From Balanoglossus misakiensis (Eukaryota > Hemichordata), in contig CM082583.2 of the NCBI GenBank assembly GCA_040954595.2, positions 11,780,001-11,844,000 of the forward strand: 64,000 nt of DNA, given 5' to 3'. Position 1 is the stretch's first letter; every line of letters begins with the position of its first letter. Below the pieces are notes generated by a model that saw only the letters and a program-made list of their open reading frames with translations, was not told the DNA's origin and did no database searches. Positions 37,330-48,128 of the stretch are shown here, one piece after another. The position numbers and the translations under genes are program-made.

Positions 37330-38460
37330 ACATGTAGGTTTGTGCAAAATTAGTTCGCTTGACTGGGAAACGGCACCAGCCTGAATGGAAAAAAAAAATC
37401 AAAATGGCCACCATGAAATGAGGGGCTTTGGTGTCTATGGCTTGTCAAACCTTGCTTGAAACATCTGGTCTTCGTTCAGCCATTGAACATACTGCCCTTA
37501 CCGCACCCAGCTATTCTGCTGCATGGCGAAAACATCATCCAGGCTCGGTTGCCGATACCATTATCAGTTGATCTCGTCTCTGGATCTGCAAAACAAGCAA
37601 ATGAAGTGAATGTCTAATATTCATGATCGTTCAGCCATTGAACATACTGCCCTTACCGCACCCAGCAATTCTGCTGCATGGCGAAAACATCTAGTCACTT
37701 GCACCCCAGGCTTGGTTGCCGATACCATTATCAGTTGATCTCGTCTCTGGATCTGCAAAATAAGCAAATGAAGTGAATGTCTAATATTCTGTAAAATCAG
37801 TTTGCTTGACTGGGTAACGGCACCAGTCTGAATCGAAAAAAAAATATTCAAAATGGCCACCATGTAAAGAGGGACTTTGATGTGTATATCGCTTGTCAAA
37901 CCTTGCTTGAAACCTCTGGTCTTCGTTCAGCCATTGAACATACTGCCCTTACCGCACCCAGCTATACTGCTGCATGCAATACCATTATGAGTTGATCTCA
38001 TCCCTGCATCTGCAAAACAATGAAACGAAGTGAATGTCGGTGATATTCATGATCGTTCAGCCATTGAACATACTGCCCTTACCTCACCCAGCTCTACTGC
38101 TGTATGGCAAAAAAACCTAGTCACTTAGGCCCAAGCTTGGTTGATGAATACCATTATGAGTTGATCTCGTCTCTGGATCTGCAAAACAAGCAAATGGAGT
38201 GAGTGTCTGCAATATTCATGATCGTTCAGCCATGGAAGATACCTGCCCTTACCTCACCCAGCTATACCGCTGCATGGCGAAAAAACTCTGGTCTCTGCAT
38301 CTGCAAAACAAAAAAAAATGGAGTGAGTGTCTGCAATATTCATGATCGTTCAGCCATGGAATATACCTGCCCTTACCTCACCCAGCTATACCGCTGCATG
38401 GCGAAAAAACTCTGGTCTCTGCATCTGCAAAACAAGCAAATAAAGTTAATGTCTGGAAAG
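37330..38460 (-). repeat. Tandem array of exon-like units with conserved splice signals
   Basis: At least six imperfect units of about 120-300 bp share, on the minus strand, an acceptor (GCTTGTTTTGCAG), then ATCCAGAGACGAGATC or ATGCAGAGACCAGAG, then TTTTCGCCATGCAGC, then a donor (GGTAAGGGCAG) and CATTCAATGGCTGAACGATC. Plus-strand anchors (CGTTCAGCCATTGAACATAC or close) lie near 37474, 37627, 37924, 38054, 38224 and 38347, with a degenerate one near 39506. A larger module (TTCGCTTGACTGGG... ACCTTGCTTGAAAC) occurs near 37357 and 37801. Some copies have stops in the frame open in others. It is either an amplified exon of a gene starting near 40.75 kb or a non-coding repeat that includes splice sites. 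Confidence 0.6.
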
Positions 38461-38510
38461 TAAATACATTATTTACCATAAAAAACAGACTAACAGAGAC
38501 ATACTCACAA

Positions 38511-39420
38511 GCGAAGATGAGCGGTACGGAAATAAACCACTCTGTTTTATCAATACACGTATGTTTTTAATATTTTTTTATTGAATAATGACGAAAGATA
38601 ACATATCTAAAAAACCTGTATTAACTATATACGTGAGGGGGAAGATGATCGGTACGGAAATAAACCACTCTCAGTTTTATCAATACACGTATGTTTTTAA
38701 TATTTTTTTATTGAATAATGACGAAAGATAACATATCTAAAAAACCTGTATTAACTATATACGTGAGGGGGAAGATGATCGGTACGGAAATAAACCACTC
38801 TCAGTTTTATCAATACACGTATGTTTTTAATATTTTTATATTGAATAATGACGAAAGATAACATATCTAAAAAACCTGTATTAACTATATACGTGAGGGG
38901 GAAGATGATCGGTACGGAAATAAACCACTCTCAGTTTTATCAATACGCGTATGTTTTTAATATTTTTTATTGAATAATGACGAAAGATAACATATCTAAA
39001 AAACCTGTATTAACTATATACGTGAGGGAGGAAGATGATCGGTACGGAAATAAACCACTCTCAGTTTTATCAATACACGTATGTTTTTAATATTTTTTAT
39101 TGAATAATGACGAAAGATAACATATCTAAAAAAAACTGTATTAACTATATACGTGAGGGGGAAGATGATCGGTACGGAAATAAACCACTCCAAGTATTAT
39201 GAGTGCGTGTATGTTTTTATTTTATTTTTATTGAATAATGACGAAAGATAACATATCTAAAAAAAACTGTATTAACTATATACGCGAGGGGAAGATGATC
39301 GGTACGGAAATAAACCACTCCAAGTATTATGAGTGCGTGTATGTTTTATTTTATTTTTATTGAATAATGACGAAAGATAACATTTCTAAAAAAACTTGTA
39401 TTAAGTATTAACTGACGGTC
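38511..39420. repeat. 130-bp tandem repeat, 7 copies
   Basis: GAAGATGATCGGTACGGAAA recurs at 38641, 38771, 38901, 39031, 39161 and 39291 (exactly 130 bp apart), with a variant first copy at 38513. Each unit continues with AATAAACCACTC, a T-rich stretch, GAATAATGACGAAAGATAAC and ATTAACTATATACG. The last two copies diverge in the middle (CCAAGTATTATGAGTGCG), so a sub-block was duplicated separately. Confidence 0.95.
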
Positions 39421-39589
39421 TGAGGGATGGGACCCACCCGCACCGGGGATTTTATTTATGTCTATATAACTTACTTGTTACGAAACTTCATCCACTGGTC
39501 TTCATTCAGCCATGGAACATACAAACGCTCACCTCATTGTAGTCTAGTTGCATGGCCCAAATATACCGTACAACTTACCGTGACACACA

Positions 39590-39594
<5 letters not shown>

Positions 39595-39629
<35 letters not shown>
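39595..39629. repeat. (CA)n microsatellite
   Basis: About 16 CA dinucleotides, slightly interrupted at the left side. Confidence 0.9.
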
Positions 39630-39633
<4 letters not shown>

Positions 39634-39876
39634 ACAACGAGCACCTTTCGAAGCATTCAAAGCCGATGAACTTGTTGGTGCCGTAACAAAAAGGACCCAT
39701 GCACCGAGCATGTAGTCATGTTGGTTTTAAAACTGTAATGACATCCACATATGGCATCCGTATTGTTGCATTCTTCAGATTTGTGCAAAATTGGTTCGCT
39801 GAACTGGCTACCGGCACCAGTCAGAATCATTAAAAGTTCTTAAAAATTGCCCAAAAACTTGGCTAATACCGCTTAC

Positions 39877-39948
39877 TTTGACATCATGCTTGATAACATC
39901 ATAGCATCCACGCAGAGTATCCAACATCAGTTCATCTGGGCCTTCGAT
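39877..39948 (-). CDS. Candidate internal exon of an unidentified gene
   Basis: A 72-nt open exon on the minus strand lies between a strong acceptor (tattttttgcag) and a donor (gtaagc), phase 0 at both ends. It encodes IEGPDELMLDTLRGCYDVIK and four more residues (HDVK). Its start aligns with the repeated exon-like units at 37-38 kb. With the short exon ending at 40692 it would read MTTA-IEGPDEL. The amphipathic helical look is protein-like, but no family is recognised. Confidence 0.35.
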
Positions 39949-40691
39949 CTGCAAAAAATAAGGAAACAAATTGAATGCCTATCCATGAACACGAAACCAA
40001 ATATCGACCGTTATCACCGTACGCTAAACTGTTGTTCATTCGCATAGTGTACCGGGGTACATCATACACGACGACAATACATGTTTTAGGGCTTCGCTGA
40101 CAGACAAGTAGCCTAGAACCCCAGCATGGCTCTATGTACATTTACATATTTTCAAGTTAAGGCCTACAGCCAAGCGGAACATTTTAAACTCCGACAAAAA
40201 ATATTTTTTGGGCAGACAGCACGGACACACGAAAATAACTTTCCCAATGAACCGTTTCAAAACTTATTTTTGCCATTGTCTGGTAGTAGGCTATAATACA
40301 AAATTTGCATTCGCTCACTCTCGAAAACACGCTGTCTACAATTCATCGAACCCGCTACCAATTCATTGTAGCCCCCCCCCCCCCCTCTTTCCCGAAAAAC
40401 TACCTCGTTTTTCTATGTAAAAATCCTGCCGGCAACCAGTACAGGTATAACACCGAATTGTCTTAATTTGAAAAACCTTACATCTCAAGTTGAGTAACGC
40501 GAAAGGGTGGAATTTGTTAATTAAAACGCAGGGAAGCGCTGACTCGAGCTGTCTGACTGTGACGTATCCAATTTTTCAATTCTGTGGTGCAAACGTCTGG
40601 GTTTTTTTAGCTGTCCGTAACTCGCCACAGTAAAACCCATGTTTCTGGTCAAAAAATGAGTAAATGTGTCTTCTTCTGTTACTTTACTTAC

Positions 40692-40752
40692 CGCTGTCGT
40701 CATGAAAACTATCCAGCGGAGAAACTCTGTTTTGGGACAGAGTTTTCCGCAT
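40692..40752 (-). CDS. Candidate first exon with good donor, unidentified gene
   Basis: On the minus strand a donor (GCG|gtaagt) follows base 40692. Two starts are possible. ATG 40752 gives 20 residues beginning MRKTLSQNRVSPLDS and carries a G into the next exon, which then meets a stop in the 39877-39948 exon. ATG 40703 gives MTTA and joins that exon in phase 0. Motifs upstream look like a real promoter. Product unknown. Confidence 0.35.
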
Positions 40753-40853
40753 CCTCTCCGCAACACGTCCTACATGCATCAGCGTGGCCGTCACTTATGA
40801 AAATGCACGGAAGGCTAGACGGAAATTTCCAAGTGGAGGTGGTCCAGGTGGCT

Positions 40854-40910
40854 CCAACCAATCAGCAGCGAAAACTTTGCTCTGACGCGTATCAAGTCAC
40901 GTCACGTGAC
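40854..40910 (-). promoter_or_regulatory. Probable promoter with CCAAT box and palindromic E-box
   Basis: On the minus strand, GTCACGTGAC (40901-40910, a USF/TFE-type palindrome) is followed about 36 bp downstream by an inverted CCAAT box (CTGATTGGTTGG, 40854-40865). The candidate first exon begins about 100 bp further on. Order and spacing fit a TATA-less promoter firing leftward. Confidence 0.45.
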
Positions 40911-41391
40911 CCCTAATCAGTCACTGCTCAATCATTATCACGTTTGAGCATTACGTCATACTAATTAGTACTAATTAGCCAAGTATGCAGTGCAACGTAT
41001 GTGTGCAGATAGAGAATATCATAAATGACTTAGGATATCATACAATTTCTTTAAGCTATTGTACTTTGTAAAAAGTCATCTCAAAAGTAGCTATTGCAAG
41101 CAGTATACACCATAAAAACAAAAGTAACACACGCATGTCCATGGTTTTATATTAAGCGATCGATTTCAGCGATCTCGGCTTCTGGAATCACAGACAAAGA
41201 GTTTGTGCTGCAATCAAAGAAAGTTTGACTGTATGTAAGACGGACAAGCTGATTGGGATAAAGCACAGCTATTGTGTGCTAATATCTGGCAGGCGTTCCG
41301 TTTGTTCTAAAATTATTGGTCTGTTATCATCTTAGCAATTACCGATGCTATTTTCATAACAACACTTTATTTGCCACTACCGCTCTGGAGT

Positions 41392-42325
41392 TTAAACCCA
41401 AGTCATTCTTCGTTTACAAATACAGCAATGAGCTTGAATCCAGTTATAGCCCACCACTCCAGTGGTCAGGTTGATGACGTAAGCTTTCACGCTGCGTGGT
41501 TCTTCCACGCATGATCCATCCTGGACACCACTGCAAGTGTCCATGATGCATCTCTCTTCGAAAATCCACTGGTGCTGTTGTTGATTCGGGAACTGAAGAA
41601 CAAAAATAAGACTACATATTACAGTCCAACATCAGATAATACATGTATATGTTTCTCCGCCCTCTAAATGCCAAATACATATCCAGAGATTGCCTTGTTA
41701 TTTTTTCCTAGGCGAAATAAATATGACTAAGTATGAGAAGATCATGGGGTTTGATCAAATCATTGACTCGCTTTGGGATTATCGATTTAGGGGGTTCTCT
41801 TGACGTTACCTGTACGAGTTGTACTAGTTGGCCATCTGTATTCAGGGCCAACGTGATGGCTTGTAACCCAGATTCTACTTCACACACTCGAACAGCTGCA
41901 CTTTGTTCAACGGATCTCGGTCGTCTATGTTTTTCACCCAAGACGGCACGTGCACTCCGTAACCCTGGCAGGTCAGAGTTGGTATCGAGCGCACTGGTAT
42001 CCTCTAGAACATTTCCAGACACGGGAGTAGACTCTGATGGCAAATCGCCAGCGCTGGAGAATAACTGCGCTCCTTGGTCCAGTATTTGTCTCTCTTGCTG
42101 CGGATTGATCTGCACGATGGGTCGCTGGAATCGCGACAGTCGTAGAACATCCGGGTCGTGTTCCAGGAGATGTATTAGACTTCGATTGGTCTCGATTTGG
42201 CGCTTCTGTTCGTCGTCCAGAAAAACCGGTTGTCGGTCACAGTTGTGGGTGGTGATGGCATTCATGGCAACCAGACTGACCAATACGGAAAGGCACTGGA
42301 TGATATGAAGTCTGTCCGTGTTCAT
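41392..42325 (-). CDS. Secreted cystine-knot growth factor, neurotrophin/Spaetzle type, 2 coding exons
   Basis: Exons (minus strand): 41810-42325 and 41392-41592, joined in phase 0, giving 238 aa. A signal peptide (LHIIQCLSVLVSLVAMNA) is followed by a prodomain of about 110 residues and a furin site RRPR at 134-137. The mature part is about 101 residues. Its cysteines are C148, C187, C192, C200, C228, C229 and C231. The C-terminal VGYNWIQAHCCIC recalls the neurotrophin W-(I/V)-x..-C-x-C end, while the doubled Cys (CCxC) is as in Spaetzle. ATTLAL/LQLVQ and WIFEERC correspond to the strands around the first and second neurotrophin cysteines. One N-glycosylation site (NLT) is present. A possible acceptor (tgttacag) 10 nt upstream of the ATG suggests a 5' UTR exon. 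AATAAA lies 20 nt past the stop (41367-41372). Known members act as disulfide-linked or non-covalent dimers on Trk/p75 or Toll receptors; the receptor here is unknown. Confidence 0.75.
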
Positions 42326-43449
42326 CTTTGAGTTCTGTAACACAATGCATGTGACGTTCCAAAATCATAAAGTTGGTCATTGTCTTCAGAAAATTTGAAA
42401 TTGAAAACAATAAACCCTCAGAGTATTTTCCCGCTAAACTATTGTTTTGCCAATGCTTCCTCAAGTAAAGGCCTATATAGTGCGTCCATTTTGTCTACTG
42501 AGCCTAACGTGAAAGCGCAGTGAAGAGGCATTAGAAAGCGAATGGCAAATTTTAAGGTGTTTAAATTTATCATTTTATGAATTGATATGATGAATGCAAC
42601 GTTGATTTTCATGTAGAAAATACTGACTAGACTTGTAACGTCATTAGTTTACCTTTTCATCCACGTGAGTAACAATGACCGTGACCTTGCAGACTGAGAG
42701 AAACCAAGAGAAACTGACGCGTCTTTGACTTCTCGACTGTGCGTCGATGTCTAGGTAGATCGAAAACCGCTCTTGACTTCTCAGGCTCGACGACGTTTGA
42801 CCAACGAACGCCTCTCCTTCATGACATCGTCTCGCACAGGCATGGAGAATATCTGGTGAACTCTGGTAGGAAGGGTTCAACCATTTATGACGGGAGACCT
42901 TGTTGGCCTCAAGCTATGGCTGAATCCACAAATTACCACACAAAGCGCCAGTTTCTCGACGACCATATCTACCACCCAACGCGACACACATTGCTTGCTA
43001 TTGCTACGTGTCAACATATTAGCCATGGGAATGTTAGTGTCAGTACGTGTCACTTGTTCCCCATTTTAATAGGTCAGCCTGGCATCTGCTGTGAAAATGG
43101 GAAAGGAAACAAACACACAACCAAGTGAGCTCGGGACATCCTCAAAATCGGCTGCTGTTTACTGATAATGTTCGAAATATTGAAGACCGTTTCCTTCCAG
43201 TAGGAGTATCTATAACAAGTCGAGCGAGTTTATCTGTAGGAGTTGTGGGTGCGTAACAATGTTATTTGAACCAGGCGTAAAAGTAGTGAATATGTCCACT
43301 CTGACTTCTGGTGAAAGTCAGTCAGTCAGTCAGTCAGCGGTATGTTGGGAGCTAGATAAAAAAAACTGTCGCAATCATAATTGGTGAATATTTTTATTGT
43401 ACGGTATTGTTTTCAGTGTCTGCATAAACATGACATTCTCTTTAGCGAC
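42326..43449. other. Intergenic region between the growth factor and peptidase gene A
   Basis: It likely holds the promoter and 5' UTR of the growth factor gene (minus strand) and the 3' UTR of gene A (AATAAA on the minus strand at 43393-43398). A short CAGT microsatellite lies at about 43316-43337. No exon was recognised. Confidence 0.4.
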
Positions 43450-46400
43450 TCAACATAATTGACAACTCTGTCTACAGTTCACATTCATATAGCCTGGGTT
43501 TCGCCGACATTCTCCCCTTGCAGCCCAGGAGGAGCAGGATGTATTTTGGTCCGTACACTCCTGACCTATAATATAAAACAGAGTACACCCCGGTCATTAC
43601 AAGGTCAAAAAGCCGGCGATGGATATGGCCTGTCAATGCCCTGACAATACACTTTTTTGCGAACCATCTATGCACAGGCATCTCTCATCCAGGGGAGACT
43701 TATCGTCAAGCAACAGCCATGGTAACTTCCTGATCTCAACGATAAATACTGTAATAGTGTCGCCTCTATTGGAATCAAAGTGGTTTCTTGATCTAGCAAA
43801 TCTAGGAATCGACTGGTTAGGTTGTCTGTGTATAGTCGTCTACATGACAGATGTGTTTGTAGTTTGACATCATATATACGAGTATTACCTGTCCCACCAC
43901 ACTGATTACAACTTCTCTTGCAGTTCTGTAACATGTATCCCGGATTTCTTTCGCATTCACCTTGAGACGACCACCTTGCACAGTTGCTGTTGTTGTCTTC
44001 ACAATCTATATAGGTCACATGAGTGCAAGTTAAGACATGAGAGTTGAACAGCGAGAACTTTACTTGGGGAGCTTTCATTTTTATAAGGGTGTGGGCCAGA
44101 GGAAACTGGGATTTATCGTTGATGCCAAATGTGACCCTAGACTCTAAAGCCGAGAATTGAACACAGAGCTGAACAGAGGTAATATCCCACCTTGTCCTTG
44201 GCAATCTTCGACCCGACAGCTCTTTTTGCAGTACAACAACATGTAATCCGGATTGATGTTGCACTCTCCACGATCGGCCCACTCTCTACACCGACTGTTC
44301 TCATCAACACACCCTATGTACATGAAGTAGAACACAACATGAGATACGTCAACAGTGACATCCTCTGGACCGCTTCTCTCGAACAAAAACGATGAGATCT
44401 GACGCGTTTAATTCTTCCTTGACAGTCTGTAAAATTAAATAGATTTTAGCTGTAACGTTTGGCCACAGACTAATAGAAAAGATTTGTCTCTTCAAGTTCG
44501 AGGCTTATTCTGTTCACCCAGATTCCTACCGTTGTCTACTGGTTCTTCTGTAGTTGGTGGTGGTGGGGGAGGTTCTGGTCCTTCCGTGGTCGGTGGTGGT
44601 GGGGGAGGTTCTGGTCCTTCCGTGGTTGGTGGTGGTGGGGGAGGTTCTGGTCCTTCGGTTGTGGGTGGTGGTGGGGGAGGTTCTGGTCCTTCCGTGGTCG
44701 GTGGTGGTGGGGGAGGTTCTGGTCCTTCCGTGGTCGGTGGTGGTGGGGGAGGTTCTGGTCCTTCGGTAGTGGGTGGGGGTGGTGGGGGAGGGGGCTGCGG
44801 TGGCTCTGTCACTGGATTACTTCCTGATGAAATTACGTTATTGAAAAGAATTATAATCTACTCATTAAGCAGTCAAAGCTGCATAGTATACACAAGTCAA
44901 ATTGTACGACTGCGAATTAAAGAATGGCAGGCCTTACCATCGCAGTTCATGCGGATGTTCTGAGAATGGATGCCAGCTGTAAAGAGATTATAGAGCATAA
45001 TTATAATGAAATAACTTGACATATCTCTTTAGGAAATGAAGTTTCATAATTATAAAAGAGTAATCGGAAATGAAAGCTATTAATGTCGTCGGATGTTGTC
45101 CATTTGCGCTAAGTATTTCGTCATGAAAATTATAAATTGTATTTTTTCTGGGGACGTCAAAAATTACAACTGAATAAAAAACTTAAAGTTGTGTTTCTCT
45201 TATTTTGTGTGCATTGAGTTTTTTCACTATCTTTCTGTAGTTTGTGTGCCGAATTGAACTTACATTGGTCGGCACATCGGTCGATGACACGATTTCCACA
45301 GGGGAACACTTCTTCAACCAGACTGTAAAGTGTGGGGTCATAGGTTCGTAGTTCGCCCCTGGTGTTGATAGTGTTGTGGATCCCCGGTGATGGAGTCGAG
45401 GGATTCTGGTCGAAGTAACTTTGCGTGCCTTCGGCAAAGTATTCGTCTATGCTCTGCATGGCGTAGGTGTTGGCCCAGAGACCCCGCGACCTGGCGCTGT
45501 TGTAGGCCTGTCTCAGACGAGGCTCGAAGGTCGAATCGGCGGACACCGCGGCGATTTTGTGTATCCCATGGGAAAACTCGTGTAAAAGTATGTCCTCGGA
45601 TCTGTAGCGGTCACCAGGGTAACAGAGGACATTCTCTTCTGCTCCGGTTGATATCGGGATGTGTAAGGTGCCCCCGAGACCGCGGGCTCTTTGGTTGTAG
45701 TAAGCCGGTAGGTGAGCGTGTTCGGGAATGCTCTGTGTCACTTCATTCTGCGCCATGATTCCAATACGACCATACTTGTCGTACATCTGCTGGCGGAGAT
45801 CTCGTCTGTCCGCCATCATGAATCGGACCACGTAACAAGCTCGCTTTAAAGCGCCATCTGGGACGCGACCGGAGGATATCACTGGGATGTCGTAGGCATG
45901 AGTGAACTTCTGATAAAAAGAACTCAATCTCATGGCAGAGCGAACACCGGATGGCACACTTGTCACTGTCTGGCATGCTGAGGAATCGGACGATTGGCCA
46001 GGCCGCCCGCCGTAGTTCGGGAAATTGGCCGCGTGTTTTGATGTCTTGGTGTCATCGTTACCTGCATTATGATAATTTGAAGTTTTGAAATATCACTATT
46101 TTAACAAATATTGCAACTACAATTATTGACACGAGCTAGCTTTCCATGATAAACTTCCACGACATTATATTATTGAAATATGACATCGGAATGTTTTCTT
46201 TGTCATGTTGAAAAACAAAAACTCACCAAAAGCAAACGTGGAAAAATATTCGAGTTCTGCTCCAATCTGATCTCGTATTGCAGATTCTGCAGGGTCTTCT
46301 GCTCATGAAAGACATAAATATTTGTATGTTGATTGTGCAAGTCACGTGAGTCTCACACAAGTGGGGTGCCTGGTAAAGAACCGGTCAAATTCTTCACAGC

Positions 46401-47033
46401 ACCGTATATCAAACAATTGAACGAGATGCACTGTGTACTTAATGCCTGGCCAAAACAAAGGTTATCTTCATCATATTATAGACCCTATTGAATCGATGAT
46501 AAACCTAATCTGGGGCCATGTTGTCTGCAGGACAAAGACTGATGTGCTTCGCCTGTACACGTCAGCAAATTTTTCGCTGTTTAAAAATAATGTACATTTA
46601 TTAGGAACTTACCAGTGGCATCCTTCTCCTTATAATCGGAAAAAGAGAAAAAAATAAGTCTACAGATTTAAAAGTATAGCAGTAGATTGCTCGTGCATAG
46701 ACTGTATTCATAGAAAACTGTCATCTTAAATCCTCGTACGTACTTATCAAGAACTTAGTAAATTTCTGCCGAGTTAGTATAATGGACATGCAAAGAGATA
46801 GCTGCAATAAGTATAGCCTTGGTGGGCTGGTTGATCGCTGCAATTCTGCTGTAAGGAGGTCTGGAATTGATACCAAGAAAACCACACGTCTCATATGAAC
46901 TTTGTACGATTCGTTGAAATAAGAATCCTCAATGTCTTACCGTCTTGACGGACTTCCCTGAAGTCCAAGTGACCGACAGGTAAGCAACCAGCAGAATCAA
47001 CAGGGACTTCGCCAGGCGTTGCTGAGCACGCAT
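43450..47033 (-). CDS. Secreted HExxH metallopeptidase with Pro-rich linker and three ShKT domains (gene A), 9 exons
   Basis: Exons (minus strand): 46941-47033, 46613-46628, 46227-46298, 45264-46061, 44938-44976, 44530-44823, 44191-44313, 43889-44005, 43450-43565. The phases close to 555 aa. Residues 1-26 are a signal peptide (LLILLVAYLSVTW). The large exon 4 encodes the catalytic domain (about 61-326), with the zinc motif HEFSHGIH at 221-228 and a conserved DEYFAEGTQSYF whose Glu267 is the likely third ligand; also YGRIGIM, RARGLGG and GAEENVLC. Exon 6 is a Pro-rich linker of seven 12-residue repeats (TTEGPEPPPPPP). ShKT domains of six cysteines each occupy 438-478, 479-517 and 518-555, one per exon. 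The HExxH + 42-residue gap + Glu pattern is gluzincin-like; it is not an astacin (no HExxHxxGxxH). I cannot name the family. Exon 2 is a 16-nt microexon. The paralogue (gene B) lies just upstream in the same orientation. Confidence 0.85.
44550..44790. repeat. 36-bp coding minisatellite in gene A exon 6
   Basis: GGTTCTGGTCCTTC recurs every 36 bp, for example at 44571 and 44607. On the minus strand each unit encodes TTEGPEPPPPPP. A multiple of three keeps the frame, so copy-number changes lengthen or shorten the linker. Confidence 0.93.
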
Positions 47034-48128
47034 GGTCGACCTGTTCGCTACGTCGATTTGTACACAACTATGGCACGTTGTGATTACACAGTATAAGGGT
47101 TCGTCGAAAATGTTACACAACTAACTCTTGGAAAATTGGTGGGTAAGTTCAAAGGAAATCTATATAAACACTGATAAATGAGCGACAATTGTAGTTGAAA
47201 ATTAACGATGGTGCACTAATTGCATTAATTACGGAAGTTTCTATTAACCCACGGGAAGTGATTATGGTCTTATTCTCTGTAATTGTATGTTGCTATATCA
47301 ACTTATTCATATTTAATAGATACACCAAATGCCATTTTGAAGAGAAATTGACACTCTATTTGACCTTCACATGATGTAATATTTACAGTAGGTCTTGAAT
47401 CTGTCTTAGGCGTATCTTAAGATGAACGTTGTTGCGGAACCATTCTTGAGGTATCTTGAACGTTGATAAATAAACATTTGAAGCGCAACAGTAAAGAATC
47501 ATAACGTATTTTTTTATGGTGGTTTATTGCATGATGACGTTGTACATCATTATGTAGAAGTGGAGCATAATAAGAAAGGAAGAGCGAGTTCCGTCATGAT
47601 GATGATGATGATGATGATGATGATCATCATCATCATCATCTCGTCACCGCTACCACCACCACCACCACCACCATCGTTGTTCAGTAAAACTTATGCTTGT
47701 ACTCTATTTTTTATACGTGACCCATGATCGATATTCTTCGCGGTATCTCGTGTGCGCTACCTGACCTGCTGACAGCGCAATGCATTGTGGAACTGTAAAG
47801 GGAAGCTTTGTCAAATAGTATCTTGGTTCTGGGTAATTCAATTGACAGGGATGACATAATGAACGCCAAATTTTCAAAACTTAATATAAGACTTCTCCAT
47901 AATTCCCAATATAAGACTCCAAAATCTTGTCAACCTTTGATAAAAATATATTTTTATCGTCATTCTAAACCTACGGTATAAAAACGTAAATCACTTATAA
48001 ACGTTGGTGAACTGAAACAGGGTAGACCCAAGATCAATGTGACAGTCTAAATTATTTCAGTTCAAAATTGACAACATACCCGCAATGGTTGATGTCGCAT
48101 GAAAATTAAAATTAAAATCAGCCATCTC
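47034..48128. other. Spacer between genes A and B, with trinucleotide repeats
   Basis: It contains the presumed gene A promoter and the gene B 3' UTR. The compound microsatellite (ATG)n-(ATC)n-(CAC)n lies at 47597-47672. No exon is seen; a short frame over the microsatellite is an artefact. Confidence 0.45.
47597..47672. repeat. Compound trinucleotide microsatellite
   Basis: A run of ATG turns into its complement-like ATC run (ATGATGATC...ATCATC) and, after a short gap, a CCA/CAC run. The ATG/ATC switch makes it able to fold back on itself. Confidence 0.9.

Noticed and set aside
41733-42308. 191-codon plus-strand frame
   Set aside because: Antisense of the growth factor exon, which has a signal peptide, furin site and proper splice donor.
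44484-44963. Gly/Val/Ser-rich plus-strand frame (VVGGGGGGSGPS repeats)
   Set aside because: It is the antisense of the Pro-rich linker exon of gene A, which has splice phase and domain context.
45387-45758. 123-codon plus-strand frame
   Set aside because: Antisense of the gene A catalytic exon containing the HExxH motif.
43450-47033. Gene A as an astacin
   Set aside because: The zinc motif lacks the third His and Gly of HExxHxxGxxH and the Met-turn; a downstream Glu at a fixed distance in both paralogues fits better.
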